Assembly (NCBI RefSeq): GCF_001586215.1
Contig: NZ_CP014634.1
Location: 2,170,001 to 2,234,000, forward strand
DNA: 64,000 bases
DNA from: Corynebacterium simulans
GTDB lineage: Bacteria > Actinomycetota > Actinomycetes > Mycobacteriales > Mycobacteriaceae
Direction: 5' to 3'
Part shown: piece after piece, positions 52,352-60,600 of the stretch
How positions within the stretch are numbered: the first letter of the stretch is position 1
Layout: every line of letters begins with the position of its first letter
Program-made: the position numbers and the translations under genes
The notes under the pieces: model-generated
Database searches by the model: none
What the model saw: only the letters and a program-made list of their open reading frames with translations
What the model was told of the DNA's origin: nothing

Positions 52352-52654
52352 TTAACGGTTAAACAGTGCTGCAGCTTGCTCCAACAAGGAAAGCACCTCG
52401 GGGGAGGCCAGCGAGTAGCGCACTTCGCGGCCTGAACGCTTGGAATCGACGATTCCGGCATCTTTTAGTACGCGCAGGTGCTGGCTGATTAGCGGCTGGG
52501 ATTTGTCGGTTGCGGCCACCAGTTCGTGAACGTAGTGATCGTGGCGGTTAAGGGCCAATACCAGGGTGATGCGCAGGGGTGAATCTAAAGCGCCAATGAC
52601 GCGGGTAGCGGCGTCGATGTCGAGTGTGTGAAGCGCCGTGGAGGGCTGCGTCAT
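52352..52654 (-). CDS. ArsR/SmtB-family metal-responsive regulator
   Basis: 100 residues from the ATG at 52654 (AAGGTGAT upstream). Winged helix: DSPLRITLVLALNRHDHYVH, ELVAATDKSQPLISQHLRVL, KDAGIVDSKRSGREVRYSLA. His/Asp residues in LNRHDHYVH and near the C-terminus could bind metal. Adjacent to zur, so probably zinc-related, like the ArsR gene beside zur in C. glutamicum. Confidence 0.87.
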   Translation of the reverse strand: MTQPSTALHTLDIDAATRVIGALDSPLRITLVLALNRHDHYVHELVAATDKSQPLISQHLRVLKDAGIVDSKRSGREVRYSLASPEVLSLLEQAAALFNR

Positions 52655-52723
52655 GCAGATCACCTTCAATCCAATTTCTGTTAATCGCTTGAAACAGTAC
52701 GATACCCCACATCTTGCACAGTG

Positions 52724-52738
52724 TTGTATAAAATACAA
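52724..52738. promoter_or_regulatory. Inverted repeat between the ArsR gene and glyS
   Basis: TTGTAT-AAA-ATACAA is a perfect 15-bp inverted repeat in an A+T-rich stretch, 70-84 bp upstream of the ArsR start and about 100 bp upstream of glyS. It may be an operator for the ArsR-type regulator or part of a promoter. Confidence 0.4.
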
Positions 52739-52835
52739 AATTTATTTTCACCCCTCCGCCCACAGGCGGAAGGAGGCAGGATAGACTAGGAACATTGTTC
52801 ACGGCTGTCCCTTAACAGAGGAGTCTTTTTTAACC

Positions 52836-54215
52836 ATGGCAAGCGTCATCGATACCGTTGTAAGCCTGTGCAAGCGCCGCGGATTGGTCTACCAGGCAGG
52901 TGAGATCTACGGCGGTTCGCGCTCTGCGTGGGACTACGGCCCCCTCGGTGTGGAGCTGAAAGAAAACATCAAGCGCCAGTGGTGGCGCCACATGGTGCAG
53001 TCCCGCGAGGACGTCGTGGGTGTTGATACCTCCGTCATCCAGCCGCGCCAGGTCTGGGTTTCCTCCGGTCACGTTGAGGTCTTCACCGATCCGCTGGTGG
53101 AGTCCCGCCACACGGGCAAGCGTTACCGCGCTGACCACCTGCTGGAGGCATACGAGGAAAAGCACGGCCACGAGCCTGCAAACGGCCTAGCAGACATCAA
53201 CGATCCTGAAACCGGCCAGCCGGGTGACTGGACCGAGCCGAAGGCATTCTCCGGTCTGCTCAAGACCTACCTGGGACCGGTTGATGATGAGCAGGGTCTG
53301 CACTACCTGCGTCCGGAGACCGCACAGGGCATCTTCGTTAACTTCAAGAACGTGATGACTTCCGCTCGCATGAAGCCGCCTTTCGGCATCGCGAACATCG
53401 GTAAGTCCTTCCGTAACGAGATCACCCCGGGCAACTTCATCTTCCGCACCCGCGAGTTCGAGCAGATGGAGATGGAGTTCTTCGTCAAGCCGGGCGAGGA
53501 CGAGCAGTGGCACCAGTACTGGATTGATGACCGCTACAACTGGTACGTGGACCTTGGCATCAAGGAAGAGAATCTGCGCCTGTACGAGCACCCGAAGGAG
53601 AAGCTGTCCCACTACTCCAAGCGCACTGTCGACGTCGAGTATGCATTCGGCTTCACCGGCTCCAAGTGGGGCGAGCTCGAGGGCGTTGCTAACCGCACCG
53701 ACTATGACCTTTCCGTTCACGCGAAGGGCTCCGGCGAGGACCTGTCCTACTACGACCAGACCACCGAGGAGCGCTGGGTTCCTTACGTCATCGAGCCGGC
53801 AGCCGGCCTGGGCCGTTCCATGATGGCCTTCTTGGTCGATGCTTATGATGAGGAAGAGGTGCCAAACGCCAAGGGCGGCACCGATAAGCGCGTGGTCCTG
53901 CGCCTGGACCGCCGCCTTTCCCCGGTCAAGGTTGCAGTTCTGCCGTTGTCCAAGAAGGAAGAACTGTCCACCCCGGCCCGCGAGCTGGCTGCCAAGCTGC
54001 GCCAACACTGGAACGTTGACTTTGACCTCTCCGGTGCCATCGGCCGCCGCTACCGTCGTCAGGATGAAATCGGCACGCCTTTCTGCGTGACCTACGATTT
54101 CGATTCCCTGGAAGACGGCGCAGTTACCGTCCGCGAGCGCGACACCATGGAGCAAGAGCGCGTCAAGCTCGACGAGCTCGAGGCATACCTGGCCGCTCGC
54201 CTCATCGGCTGCTAA
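52836..54215 (+). CDS. glyS: Glycyl-tRNA synthetase, alpha2 type
   Basis: 459 residues, class II synthetase of the single-chain type. Motif 1 region: [20 protein letters not shown]. Motif 2: [20 protein letters not shown] with the discriminating EQMEMEFF. Motif 3: [19 protein letters not shown]-terminal anticodon-binding domain follows ([20 protein letters not shown]). It charges tRNA-Gly. Good ribosome-binding site AGAGGAG. No T-box leader is present. Confidence 0.96.
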   Translation: MASVIDTVVSLCKRRGLVYQAGEIYGGSRSAWDYGPLGVELKENIKRQWWRHMVQSREDVVGVDTSVIQPRQVWVSSGHVEVFTDPLVESRHTGKRYRADHLLEAYEEKHGHEPANGLADINDPETGQPGDWTEPKAFSGLLKTYLGPVDDEQGLHYLRPETAQGIFVNFKNVMTSARMKPPFGIANIGKSFRNEITPGNFIFRTREFEQMEMEFFVKPGEDEQWHQYWIDDRYNWYVDLGIKEENLRLYEHPKEKLSHYSKRTVDVEYAFGFTGSKWGELEGVANRTDYDLSVHAKGSGEDLSYYDQTTEERWVPYVIEPAAGLGRSMMAFLVDAYDEEEVPNAKGGTDKRVVLRLDRRLSPVKVAVLPLSKKEELSTPARELAAKLRQHWNVDFDLSGAIGRRYRRQDEIGTPFCVTYDFDSLEDGAVTVRERDTMEQERVKLDELEAYLAARLIGC

Positions 54216-54240
54216 AGGCCAAGTAAAGAAGAAAGTAGCG

Positions 54241-54756
54241 ATGCAATACACCAGCTGGGACCGCACTGACAGCCAAAAGCCTGTCCTGCTGAAGGAGGAT
54301 GGGCCCCTGGCCTTCGGCGTCTTTTCTGCAGATCAGGCAGAAATTGACGGCGAGGTTTGGCAGCTAGCGGCGGACCCGAAAGAAGGCGCCACGGCCCGCG
54401 TGGATAGCCGCGTCTATACGCTGCAGGGCCCGCTGGGCCGCGCCAAGCGCCTAGAGGCGGATGCTGCTGGCCGCGAGTTTTCCTTTATCAACGAAAACGG
54501 CGGCGATTGGATTATTGAAGACGCCGTCGGTTACAAGGTCGCGCAGTTTTCGACAAAGAATTCCGGCGTGCGCAAGGCCATCTTGGAGTTCGACGCGGAG
54601 CCCGAGGCCGCCGCGCTAAACGACGCCGAGATCATCGCCTTGAGCTGGTTTACCCGTCTCATTCTGGAGGCCAAGACCCGCGGCATGGCAGTGCCCGTCA
54701 TTGCCACGCTGGGGCTTGCCTCCCTGGTGGCGCTGCTTTCCCTTTTCGTGTTCTAG
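54241..54756 (+). CDS. Unknown protein with C-terminal membrane anchor, 171 residues
   Basis: A soluble beta-rich part (AFGVFSADQAEIDGEVWQLA, YTLQGPLGRAKRLEADAAGR, EFSFINENGGDWIIEDAVGY) ends with LNDAEIIALSWFTRLILEAK and a C-terminal helix (VPVIATLGLASLVALLSLFV). The next gene encodes a similar fold without the membrane helix. The overall pattern recalls LURP-one/scramblase-like barrels, but that is only an impression. Confidence 0.65.
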   Translation: MQYTSWDRTDSQKPVLLKEDGPLAFGVFSADQAEIDGEVWQLAADPKEGATARVDSRVYTLQGPLGRAKRLEADAAGREFSFINENGGDWIIEDAVGYKVAQFSTKNSGVRKAILEFDAEPEAAALNDAEIIALSWFTRLILEAKTRGMAVPVIATLGLASLVALLSLFVF

Positions 54757-54772
54757 GCATTAAGCGATACTC

Positions 54773-55246
54773 GTGAGTACAGAACACCGGCATTGGACGT
54801 GGGCCGAAGATTGCCTGCGTGATGAAGAAGGAACCGTATGGGCCACGGTGCGCGCTGACGTGCTGAACGTCAATGAATCCCAGCTGGCTTCGGCGCAGGA
54901 GCGCATTTTGCTGGAGCACTCCATCGACAGCGGCAGTCGCCATTTCTGGGTGCGCGGCACGGCCACCACGGGCCAGACTCTGCACGTGGGGCAGCAGGGT
55001 GTTTCCATTAGCCACATGCAGGCTAAGTGTATGGGCCGTGAGTACACGCTGGATAGGCCTAATCCTTTCCGCAGGGAGCGCCGCATTTATGACGCTTCCG
55101 GAAACGAGATTATCCGCACGCGCCCCACTTTCAAGGGCGTGCTGGAGATTACGGATATGCGGCCGCAGCAGGTGCCGGACGTCGACGCCGCGTTTTTAAC
55201 CTATTGCTGCGCGCTTGTCGACGCCCCGAAGCGCCGGCGGATCTAA
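54773..55246 (+). CDS. Unknown protein, 157 residues, apparent paralogue of the preceding gene
   Basis: GTG start. The stretches YTLDRPNPFRRERRIYDASG and DVDAAFLTYCCALVDAPKRR line up with the corresponding parts of the 171-residue neighbour, suggesting an old tandem duplication. It is soluble and has no signal peptide. Function unknown. It lies 16 nt after the preceding gene. Confidence 0.6.
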   Translation: MSTEHRHWTWAEDCLRDEEGTVWATVRADVLNVNESQLASAQERILLEHSIDSGSRHFWVRGTATTGQTLHVGQQGVSISHMQAKCMGREYTLDRPNPFRRERRIYDASGNEIIRTRPTFKGVLEITDMRPQQVPDVDAAFLTYCCALVDAPKRRRI

Positions 55247-55258
55247 GCGCCGGCGGAT

Positions 55259-57295
55259 CTAGAAGGAACCGCCGCGGAAGCCACCGCCCCCGCCGCCGGA
55301 GTTTCCGCCGAAACCGCCGCCAAAGCCGCCCCCGAATCCACCGCCGAAGCCACCATGGCTGTTGCCGCCGCCGAGCATCTGGCCGATGACCATGCCGGTG
55401 ATGATGTCTCCCGCGGTGGAGCCGGCGGACTGAACCTGTTGGCGGCGCTGATAAGAGTTGATGTCCTGCTGCGCGGTGCGCGCCGCATTTTGTGCGGCGT
55501 TAGCGGCCTGGCGGGAAGCATCGATGGCGCTGCGCAGATCGGAGTTTTTGAGCTGCATGGCTTGGGCGTGCAGCCGCTTGGCGTCGGCAAGCTGAGTACG
55601 CGCGGTGGCACCCACCACGCGGCCACGGGTGGAGATGACGTCCTCAGCGGCCTGGATGGCGGCCTGCGCGGAGTGCATCTGCTGGTTGTACAGGTCGAGC
55701 TGGCGGGCACGGGTGGCGGTGGCTTCGCGGACGGAATCGAGGCGCTCGTCGAGCTCGGAGTCGAGGGTAGTCAACGCGGTGTAGTGGCCGAGGGGGTCGC
55801 TGGCCTGGCCGGTTTCGGCCGCAGTGACGGCGTCATGGGCGCGCGCGGTGACGTCGTCGAGTGCCTGCCAATCGGCCGCAGTGCCAAGCTTTTTGCCTTG
55901 CTGCTCCAACTGGCGGGCCTCGTCCACCTCGCCGCGGACCTCAGCGATGAGCGCGGCAAGATTCTGCTTGGCGGCCGCGAGGTTGGACTCGGCGTGCTCG
56001 ACGCCGGAAAGGAGGCGGTCTGCCACCTCGATGGCGTGCTCGGCCTCGCGGATGAGGGCCACCAGGCCGCCTTGCTGGCCGGCAGGTGCCGCGGCGAGTT
56101 CACGGCCACGGTCGAGTTGCTTTTCCGCCTCGCCCACGGAGACTTCTGCCATGTGTGGGTTATCGGCAATGGAGTCCAGCGCGCCCGGGTGGTCTTCCTG
56201 CAGTTGTGCCAGAATCTGCTGGGCCTGCGGGATGCGGGCGCGCACGTCCACGCTGCGGCGCGTGAGCTCGTCTAGTTTGGAATCGGCGTTGATCAGCAGA
56301 TCGCGCATTGCGGCGAAATCCGCGGCTTGGGCATCCAAGGCATCATCGGCCTGGCCACACGAGGAGACGATCTCGATGAGCATCTGGCGGCGCTCGGCCT
56401 CGGATTCTGGCGCGGCGTCGTTAAGCCGGCGCTGCATAGCAAAGGCCTTCTGCAAGGTGGAGGTGGAGTGGTTCATCGCGCGGGTGAAAGGACGCGTGCG
56501 CTCGGGGCCGAACTCGGCGGTGGCGATGTCGAGCTCCTCCTTGCCGCGGCGAATGGACTCATCGGTAGAGACCAGCTCCTCGCGCGCCAAGGAATCGAGC
56601 GTTGCGGTATCGAGCCTGTTCAGCGAATTCGTATCGCCCGGCTCGATGGCGCGCGCTGACTTGAGCGTCTCCGCGGAATCTTTCTTGGTCTTGCGGCGGC
56701 CTGCCAACCATATGCCGCCGCCGGCCAGCGCCAGGGCACCGGCACCGCCGGCTAGCCAGCCGGCGCCTGAACCAGAGTCAGCGGAGCTAGAACTAGAAGA
56801 ACCCTTCCCGCGGCCCGAGGCAGCTGCGACTAACTCCAAAGCAGAACCGCCTAAGTCATCGTCTGCCAGGCGTGCTGAAGCTGCTTCATACATGGCATTC
56901 AGCCGGCTCTTTGGCCAGGCCCCACCCGTTTGCACGCCGACCTTGCGGTCTTCGACGGAGACAACATAAATGGCGGAGTTCGGGCCCTTGGAGGCGACGA
57001 ATTGCTGCGCGAAGTCTTCCGCGGAGCCAGACAGAGTCTTTTCAAAGACCACGTAGAGTACCAGGCCCTCGTTCTTCTGCAGCGTCTTGATTTCATCTTC
57101 CAGCTGGTCTTTTTCCTCAGCGGAGAGCGCCCCAGCGTTGTCAGTGACCTTGGAAGTAATGCTTGAGGGGGCAGCCTGCGCTAGCACCGCCGGCGCGTTG
57201 TTGTGGGGTGGTGTTGCTGCAAAAGCAGTAGGCTGCGATAGCCCTACGATGAGTGCCGCTAGGGCGGCTGAACCGATACGCGCAGAAGAAGTCAT
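55259..57295 (-). CDS. TPM-domain secreted/membrane protein with coiled coil and Gly-rich tail
   Basis: 678 residues. Order: signal peptide (about 1-27), TPM domain (ITSKVTDNAGALSAEEKDQL, VVSVEDRKVGVQTGGAWPKS), a Ser-rich linker, one membrane helix (GAGWLAGGAGALALAGGGIW), then about 430 residues of mostly helical, Ala/Glu/Arg-rich cytoplasmic coil, and a C-terminal Gly/Phe-rich tail of about 35 residues. TPM proteins act in photosystem repair or as membrane-associated phosphatases; their role in corynebacteria is unclear. The ATG at 57295 follows TATTCT by 7 nt. A GTG at 57301 is an alternative. Confidence 0.82.
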   Translation of the reverse strand: MTSSARIGSAALAALIVGLSQPTAFAATPPHNNAPAVLAQAAPSSITSKVTDNAGALSAEEKDQLEDEIKTLQKNEGLVLYVVFEKTLSGSAEDFAQQFVASKGPNSAIYVVSVEDRKVGVQTGGAWPKSRLNAMYEAASARLADDDLGGSALELVAAASGRGKGSSSSSSADSGSGAGWLAGGAGALALAGGGIWLAGRRKTKKDSAETLKSARAIEPGDTNSLNRLDTATLDSLAREELVSTDESIRRGKEELDIATAEFGPERTRPFTRAMNHSTSTLQKAFAMQRRLNDAAPESEAERRQMLIEIVSSCGQADDALDAQAADFAAMRDLLINADSKLDELTRRSVDVRARIPQAQQILAQLQEDHPGALDSIADNPHMAEVSVGEAEKQLDRGRELAAAPAGQQGGLVALIREAEHAIEVADRLLSGVEHAESNLAAAKQNLAALIAEVRGEVDEARQLEQQGKKLGTAADWQALDDVTARAHDAVTAAETGQASDPLGHYTALTTLDSELDERLDSVREATATRARQLDLYNQQMHSAQAAIQAAEDVISTRGRVVGATARTQLADAKRLHAQAMQLKNSDLRSAIDASRQAANAAQNAARTAQQDINSYQRRQQVQSAGSTAGDIITGMVIGQMLGGGNSHGGFGGGFGGGFGGGFGGNSGGGGGGFRGGSF

Positions 57296-57302
57296 GCCCA
57301 CC

Positions 57303-57318
57303 AGAATACCGTTAGGCT
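57303..57318. promoter_or_regulatory. Closely packed divergent promoters for TPM and YdcF genes
   Basis: Minus-strand TATTCT (57308-57303) lies 7 nt before the TPM-gene ATG, and plus-strand TAGGCT (57313-57318) lies 7 nt before the ATG at 57326. Only 30 nt separate the two start codons. Confidence 0.5.
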
Positions 57319-57325
57319 AGTGCAA

Positions 57326-57973
57326 ATGAGACGCGTTAGCTGCTGCAGGAAAGCACGGAAATCCCGGGAAAAGATTGCCCAGAAATTTAATCTGGTGGAG
57401 CCTGAAGCACAGGCAATCATCGTGCTCGGCGCGGCTCAATACGATGGCAGGCCCTCGCGCATCCTGCAGGCACGCCTCGACGAGGCCCGCCGCATTGCGG
57501 TTGCTACACCGGGCGTGCCCATCGTTACCGTCGGTGGCAAGTTGCCCGGGGATCGCTTCACCGAGGCAGAAGTCGGCGCCAAGTACCTTAGAGGCCACGC
57601 CTCTGTGTTGCCCGTGCCGGAGGGCAACGACACCGTGGAATCCCTGCGCGCCATCCGCCGCAGGCATGGCTTCGAGCGCGTCATCATCGTGACCGACCCG
57701 CTACATTGCTTGCGCGCCTGGCTAATCGCCCGCGACGAGGGGTTTGCGGCACGGGTGGTCGGTGCAGCCGGCTATCCCACGCCCACCTTCGCGCCGCCGT
57801 GGTGGCGCTATTTGGCCCACGAGTTGGGCGGCCTGGTGGTCTTCGGCGCGCGGAAGGTACTAGGGGAGGAGCTAGCTGAGCATCTGCGCAGCGGTCTACA
57901 CCGCTTCGAGGGGCTCATCCGCCCGACGCGACGCGCCCGACACGAAGAAATTCGCAATAAAGCCGGGAGATAA
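57326..57973 (+). CDS. YdcF/SanA-type DUF218 protein
   Basis: 215 residues. DUF218 features are AIIVLGAAQYDGRPSRILQA, RLDEARRIAVATPGVPIVTV, GGKLPGD and VIIVTDPLHCLRAWLIARDE. The family is linked to envelope or vancomycin-related permeability functions (SanA, ElyC). Two basic clusters flank the domain and no clear signal peptide is present. ATG 57326 was chosen for its promoter spacing; a GTG two codons earlier is possible. Confidence 0.82.
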   Translation: MRRVSCCRKARKSREKIAQKFNLVEPEAQAIIVLGAAQYDGRPSRILQARLDEARRIAVATPGVPIVTVGGKLPGDRFTEAEVGAKYLRGHASVLPVPEGNDTVESLRAIRRRHGFERVIIVTDPLHCLRAWLIARDEGFAARVVGAAGYPTPTFAPPWWRYLAHELGGLVVFGARKVLGEELAEHLRSGLHRFEGLIRPTRRARHEEIRNKAGR

Positions 57974-58106
57974 AGCACCTTGTCAGCGGCTATTTTTAAG
58001 TGTTTTTCCAGCTATCGCAGGAAATTCTCAGTTGATTTTGGTGGCAAAACCACTTTCTGCTCGCTAGCGTGGTTAGTGAAAGCTCCCCCTATCGAAAGGA
58101 AAACTT

Positions 58107-58220
58107 ATGTTTGACATCATCAACAACGTCTTCAACCTCGTAGCAGACACCCTGCAGGCACTGGTTAACCTGCCTTTCTCCTTCGCTGATAAGCTGTCCA
58201 GCGCTTTGTCCAGCAAGTAA
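58107..58220 (+). CDS. Amphipathic 37-residue peptide
   Basis: The peptide starts MFDIINNVFNLVADTLQALV and ends ADKLSSALSSK. The spacing of Phe/Ile/Leu/Val against Asp/Asn/Lys fits an amphipathic helix, broken at NLPFS. It has no signal peptide. It is preceded by an excellent ribosome-binding site (GAAAGGA) and followed by a strong terminator, so a single dedicated transcript is likely. Size and character recall the short mycomembrane porins (PorA/PorH type) or membrane-active peptides, but neither is proven. Confidence 0.7.
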   Translation: MFDIINNVFNLVADTLQALVNLPFSFADKLSSALSSK

Positions 58221-58236
58221 GCTCGGACATAGTTAG

Positions 58237-58283
58237 AGCTCCTGTCCAAGGTTTCCCGTAAAAGGGAGGCTGGGACAGGAGCT
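58237..58283 (+). terminator. Strong terminator of the small peptide gene
   Basis: AGCTCCTGTCC and GGACAGGAGCT form an 11-bp perfect stem, with inner TCCC/GGGA pairing, followed by TTTGCTTT. Confidence 0.85.
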
Positions 58284-58346
58284 TTTGCTTTGCAATGGCA
58301 GCCAGACACCCCTACCAGAATCAGAAAAGTACAAGCTCGTTGCGCC

Positions 58347-58352
58347 TACACT
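58347..58352 (+). promoter_or_regulatory. Predicted -10 element of dgt
   Basis: TACACT lies 7 nt before the GTG at 58360, downstream of the preceding terminator. It defines a leaderless start. Confidence 0.5.
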
Positions 58353-58359
58353 GCACTAT

Positions 58360-59652
58360 GTGAGCTATTCCTATACCCCGCACGACGCCGCCCGCCTCTT
58401 CGATGAGAGCCCCAAGGGCTCCGTGTTTAATAGCAAGTCTGGCTCGGCCGACGCGGATCGCCGTGGCGCCTTCGCCCGCGACCGCGCCCGCGTCCTGCAC
58501 TCTGCTGCTTTGCGACGCCTCGCTGACAAGACGCAGGTGGTTGGCCCCCACGACGGCGATACGCCCCGCACGCGTCTCACACACTCGCTGGAGGTGGGCC
58601 AGATTGCCCGCGGTATCGGCTCCGGGCTGGGGCTTGACCCAGACCTGTGCGACATGGCCGGCCTAACCCATGACATCGGGCACCCGCCGTATGGCCACAA
58701 CGGTGAGAACGCACTCAACGAGGTAGCGGATATCTGCGGCGGCTTCGAAGGTAACGCGCAGACCCTGCGCATTTTGGCACGTCTGGAGCCGAAGGTAGTC
58801 GATGCGGAGGATAATTCTTTTGGGCTGAACCTCACGCGCGCCGCATTGGACGCGGCGTGCAAGTACCCGCGGACCAAGACCAATCCGGATGGCAGCGTGA
58901 ACCGCAAGTATGGTTGTTACGATGAGGACGCCCACATCTTGGCCTGGCTGCGCGAAGGACACGAAGACTCTCGCCCCTCGATGGAGGCACAGGCGATGGA
59001 TTGGTCCGATGACATCGCCTACTCCGTCCACGACGTCGAGGATGGCATCGTTTCGGGTCGCGTTTCCCTCGCCGTGCTCTGGGACTTGGTGGAGCTGGCT
59101 GCCCTCGCGGAGAAAGGTGCCAAAGCTTTCGGCGGCAGCGCGGACGAGCTTCTCGACGCCGCGGATTCCCTGCGTGCACTGCCCGTCATCCAGCAAGTCA
59201 GCGAGTTCGATTCCTCGCTGCGCGCCTACACCACGCTGAAGAAAATGACTTCGGAGCTAGTGGGCCGCTACGTTGGTGCCACGGTGCAAGCCACCCGTGA
59301 GGTCAATGGTCCGGAGCTGGTTTTGGGGCGCCAGCAGGGTAACCTTGCCGTGCCAGCGCGCGCGGAAAATGAGGTCAAGCTTTTGAAGACCATCGCGGTG
59401 CTCTACGTGATGGATGAGCCGGTGCACTTGGCGCGCCAGGATCGCCAGCGCGAGCGCATCTACCGCGTTTTTGATTATCTTTCCGCCGGCGCACCGGGCG
59501 CCCTCGACCCGATGTTCCGACTGTGGTACGACCGCGCTGAATCGGATGCTGAGCGCCAGCGGGTCATTGTGGATCAGATCGCCTCGATGACCGAGTCCCG
59601 TTTGGAGCGGCTAGCGCGCCAGACCGCGGAGTTTTCTGGGTTTATGGGGTAG
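58360..59652 (+). CDS. dgt: Deoxyguanosine triphosphate triphosphohydrolase-like protein
   Basis: 430 residues, HD superfamily. RLTHSLEVGQIARGIG and AGLTHDIGHPPYGHNGE give the H...HD motif, with the family segments MEAQAMDWSDDIAYSVHDVE and ERIYRVFDYL. It hydrolyses dNTPs to nucleoside and triphosphate. The frame is open back into the terminator; GTG at 58360 is preferred from promoter spacing and family length. dgt next to dnaG is common in actinobacteria. Confidence 0.93.
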   Translation: MSYSYTPHDAARLFDESPKGSVFNSKSGSADADRRGAFARDRARVLHSAALRRLADKTQVVGPHDGDTPRTRLTHSLEVGQIARGIGSGLGLDPDLCDMAGLTHDIGHPPYGHNGENALNEVADICGGFEGNAQTLRILARLEPKVVDAEDNSFGLNLTRAALDAACKYPRTKTNPDGSVNRKYGCYDEDAHILAWLREGHEDSRPSMEAQAMDWSDDIAYSVHDVEDGIVSGRVSLAVLWDLVELAALAEKGAKAFGGSADELLDAADSLRALPVIQQVSEFDSSLRAYTTLKKMTSELVGRYVGATVQATREVNGPELVLGRQQGNLAVPARAENEVKLLKTIAVLYVMDEPVHLARQDRQRERIYRVFDYLSAGAPGALDPMFRLWYDRAESDAERQRVIVDQIASMTESRLERLARQTAEFSGFMG

Positions 59653-59660
59653 CTTTCGGC

Positions 59661-59909
59661 CTAGCGGTAAAGCTTGACGGCGCTGTCTTTAAAAACCTCG
59701 AGCACCGCTGCAGTGTCCTCTGCAGGCAGGCGCCAGGAGGAAGCGACGACGGTTTCGACCTTGTGCTTGTGCAGGAAGTCCGCCAAGTCGTCGAGGTTGT
59801 GCGGGGCAGTGCAGGTATCGCAGCCACGGATGGTGCCGAGCGCGGAATACAGATCTGCGCGGCTTTCAAGCGGCTGAGTGATTAGAACTTTGGAGAGATT
59901 ATTCAGCAT
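59661..59909 (-). CDS. Barstar-like ribonuclease inhibitor
   Basis: 82 residues. SKVLITQPLESRADLYSALG, APHNLDDLADFLHKHKVETV and AAVLEVFKDSAVKLYR follow the barstar order: first strand, helix, the N-L-D-x-L-x-D-x-L helix that enters the enzyme active site, a Trp strand and the last helix. It starts inside the end of the RNase gene (11-bp overlap), so the two are translationally coupled. It should bind and block the partner RNase inside the cell. Confidence 0.72.
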   Translation of the reverse strand: MLNNLSKVLITQPLESRADLYSALGTIRGCDTCTAPHNLDDLADFLHKHKVETVVASSWRLPAEDTAAVLEVFKDSAVKLYR

Positions 59910-60375
59910 CGGGGATCTCGCAGAAGGATTCGTAGTGATCGTCGGTGTAGTACCAGACATCGGGGTCGGTTTCGCTGCCGCCGCCGGTGACGATGCGCTT
60001 GGCGCCGCGGTGGTTTAGGCCGGGCGAATCCACGGTGTATTCGCGGTAGTAGTTCTTGGACTCTTTGGGCAGTACGCCCTCGTAGTTTCCAAAACGCTTG
60101 TTGTCATTATCCGGATGGTCGTAGGGCCCGCCCGCCAAGATATCCTCGGCCGTTTCTTCTGCTTCCTCGGGCAGGGTATCCATCGCGCACGAGGCGTAGT
60201 GCCCGGAAAAATTCGCGGCGTTGGATGATGAAGCAGAGCTTGCAGTTGAACTCGTGGACTGCGAGCTACCAGAATCACTGCCAAGGTCGATTCCGAAGTA
60301 GCCAGCGGCTGCGACTAAGAGCAAGCTGCCGAGGACGGCTAAGGGCTTCTTCTTGGAGGAGGGGGGATTGGCCAT
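59899..60375 (-). CDS. Secreted or membrane-anchored guanyl-specific ribonuclease (RNase Sa/N1-T1 family)
   Basis: 158 residues. A hydrophobic segment (PLAVLGSLLLVAAAGYFGI) serves as signal or anchor, followed by a Ser-rich linker. The catalytic domain reads YYREYTVDSPGLNHRGAKRI and VWYYTDDHYESFCEI. Predicted catalytic residues Glu112, Arg127 and His147 match Glu54, Arg69 and His85 of Streptomyces RNase Sa; the Glu-Arg spacing is identical. The next gene encodes a barstar-like inhibitor. The start at 60375 gives the signal sequence; upstream in-frame codons are not convincing. Confidence 0.85.
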   Translation of the reverse strand: MANPPSSKKKPLAVLGSLLLVAAAGYFGIDLGSDSGSSQSTSSTASSASSSNAANFSGHYASCAMDTLPEEAEETAEDILAGGPYDHPDNDNKRFGNYEGVLPKESKNYYREYTVDSPGLNHRGAKRIVTGGGSETDPDVWYYTDDHYESFCEIPDAE

Positions 60376-60479
60376 ACCCCCATCTTTGCAGGGATTTTCC
60401 TGCAAAGAAAATCTAGCTAGCACTGGGAAAACACTCGGACCTTCTGCTTTTTCCAGGTTTGGCTTTTGCCGCTTTTGCC

Positions 60480-60496
60480 TACCCCAAGGGTGGGTA
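60480..60496. promoter_or_regulatory. Nested inverted repeat between RNase and dnaG genes
   Basis: TACCC and GGGTA flank an inner ACCC-CAA-GGGT. The core resembles the palindrome at 15043-15064 (shared ACCCCA and GGGTGG). It lies about 105 bp from both divergent start codons. Confidence 0.35.
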
Positions 60497-60587
60497 AATT
60501 TCCGGGCTTTCCAGTGGCTTTTTCAAACTGCCGTTGTTGGGCACCTGTACCTGCACCCCAAGGCAAGCCAGCAACCCACAAGCGGGG

Positions 60588-60593
60588 TAGTCT
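60588..60593 (+). promoter_or_regulatory. Predicted -10 element of dnaG
   Basis: TAGTCT lies 7 nt before the dnaG ATG, giving a leaderless message. Confidence 0.5.
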
Positions 60594-60600
60594 TTAGCGC

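Noticed and set aside
52739-52835. T-box riboswitch upstream of glyS
   Set aside because: The leader is under 100 nt and lacks the T-box sequence and any terminator hairpin.
53187-54266. A 359-codon minus-strand open frame opposite glyS
   Set aside because: It lies entirely opposite a conserved synthetase gene, lacks a ribosome-binding site and has no recognisable motif.
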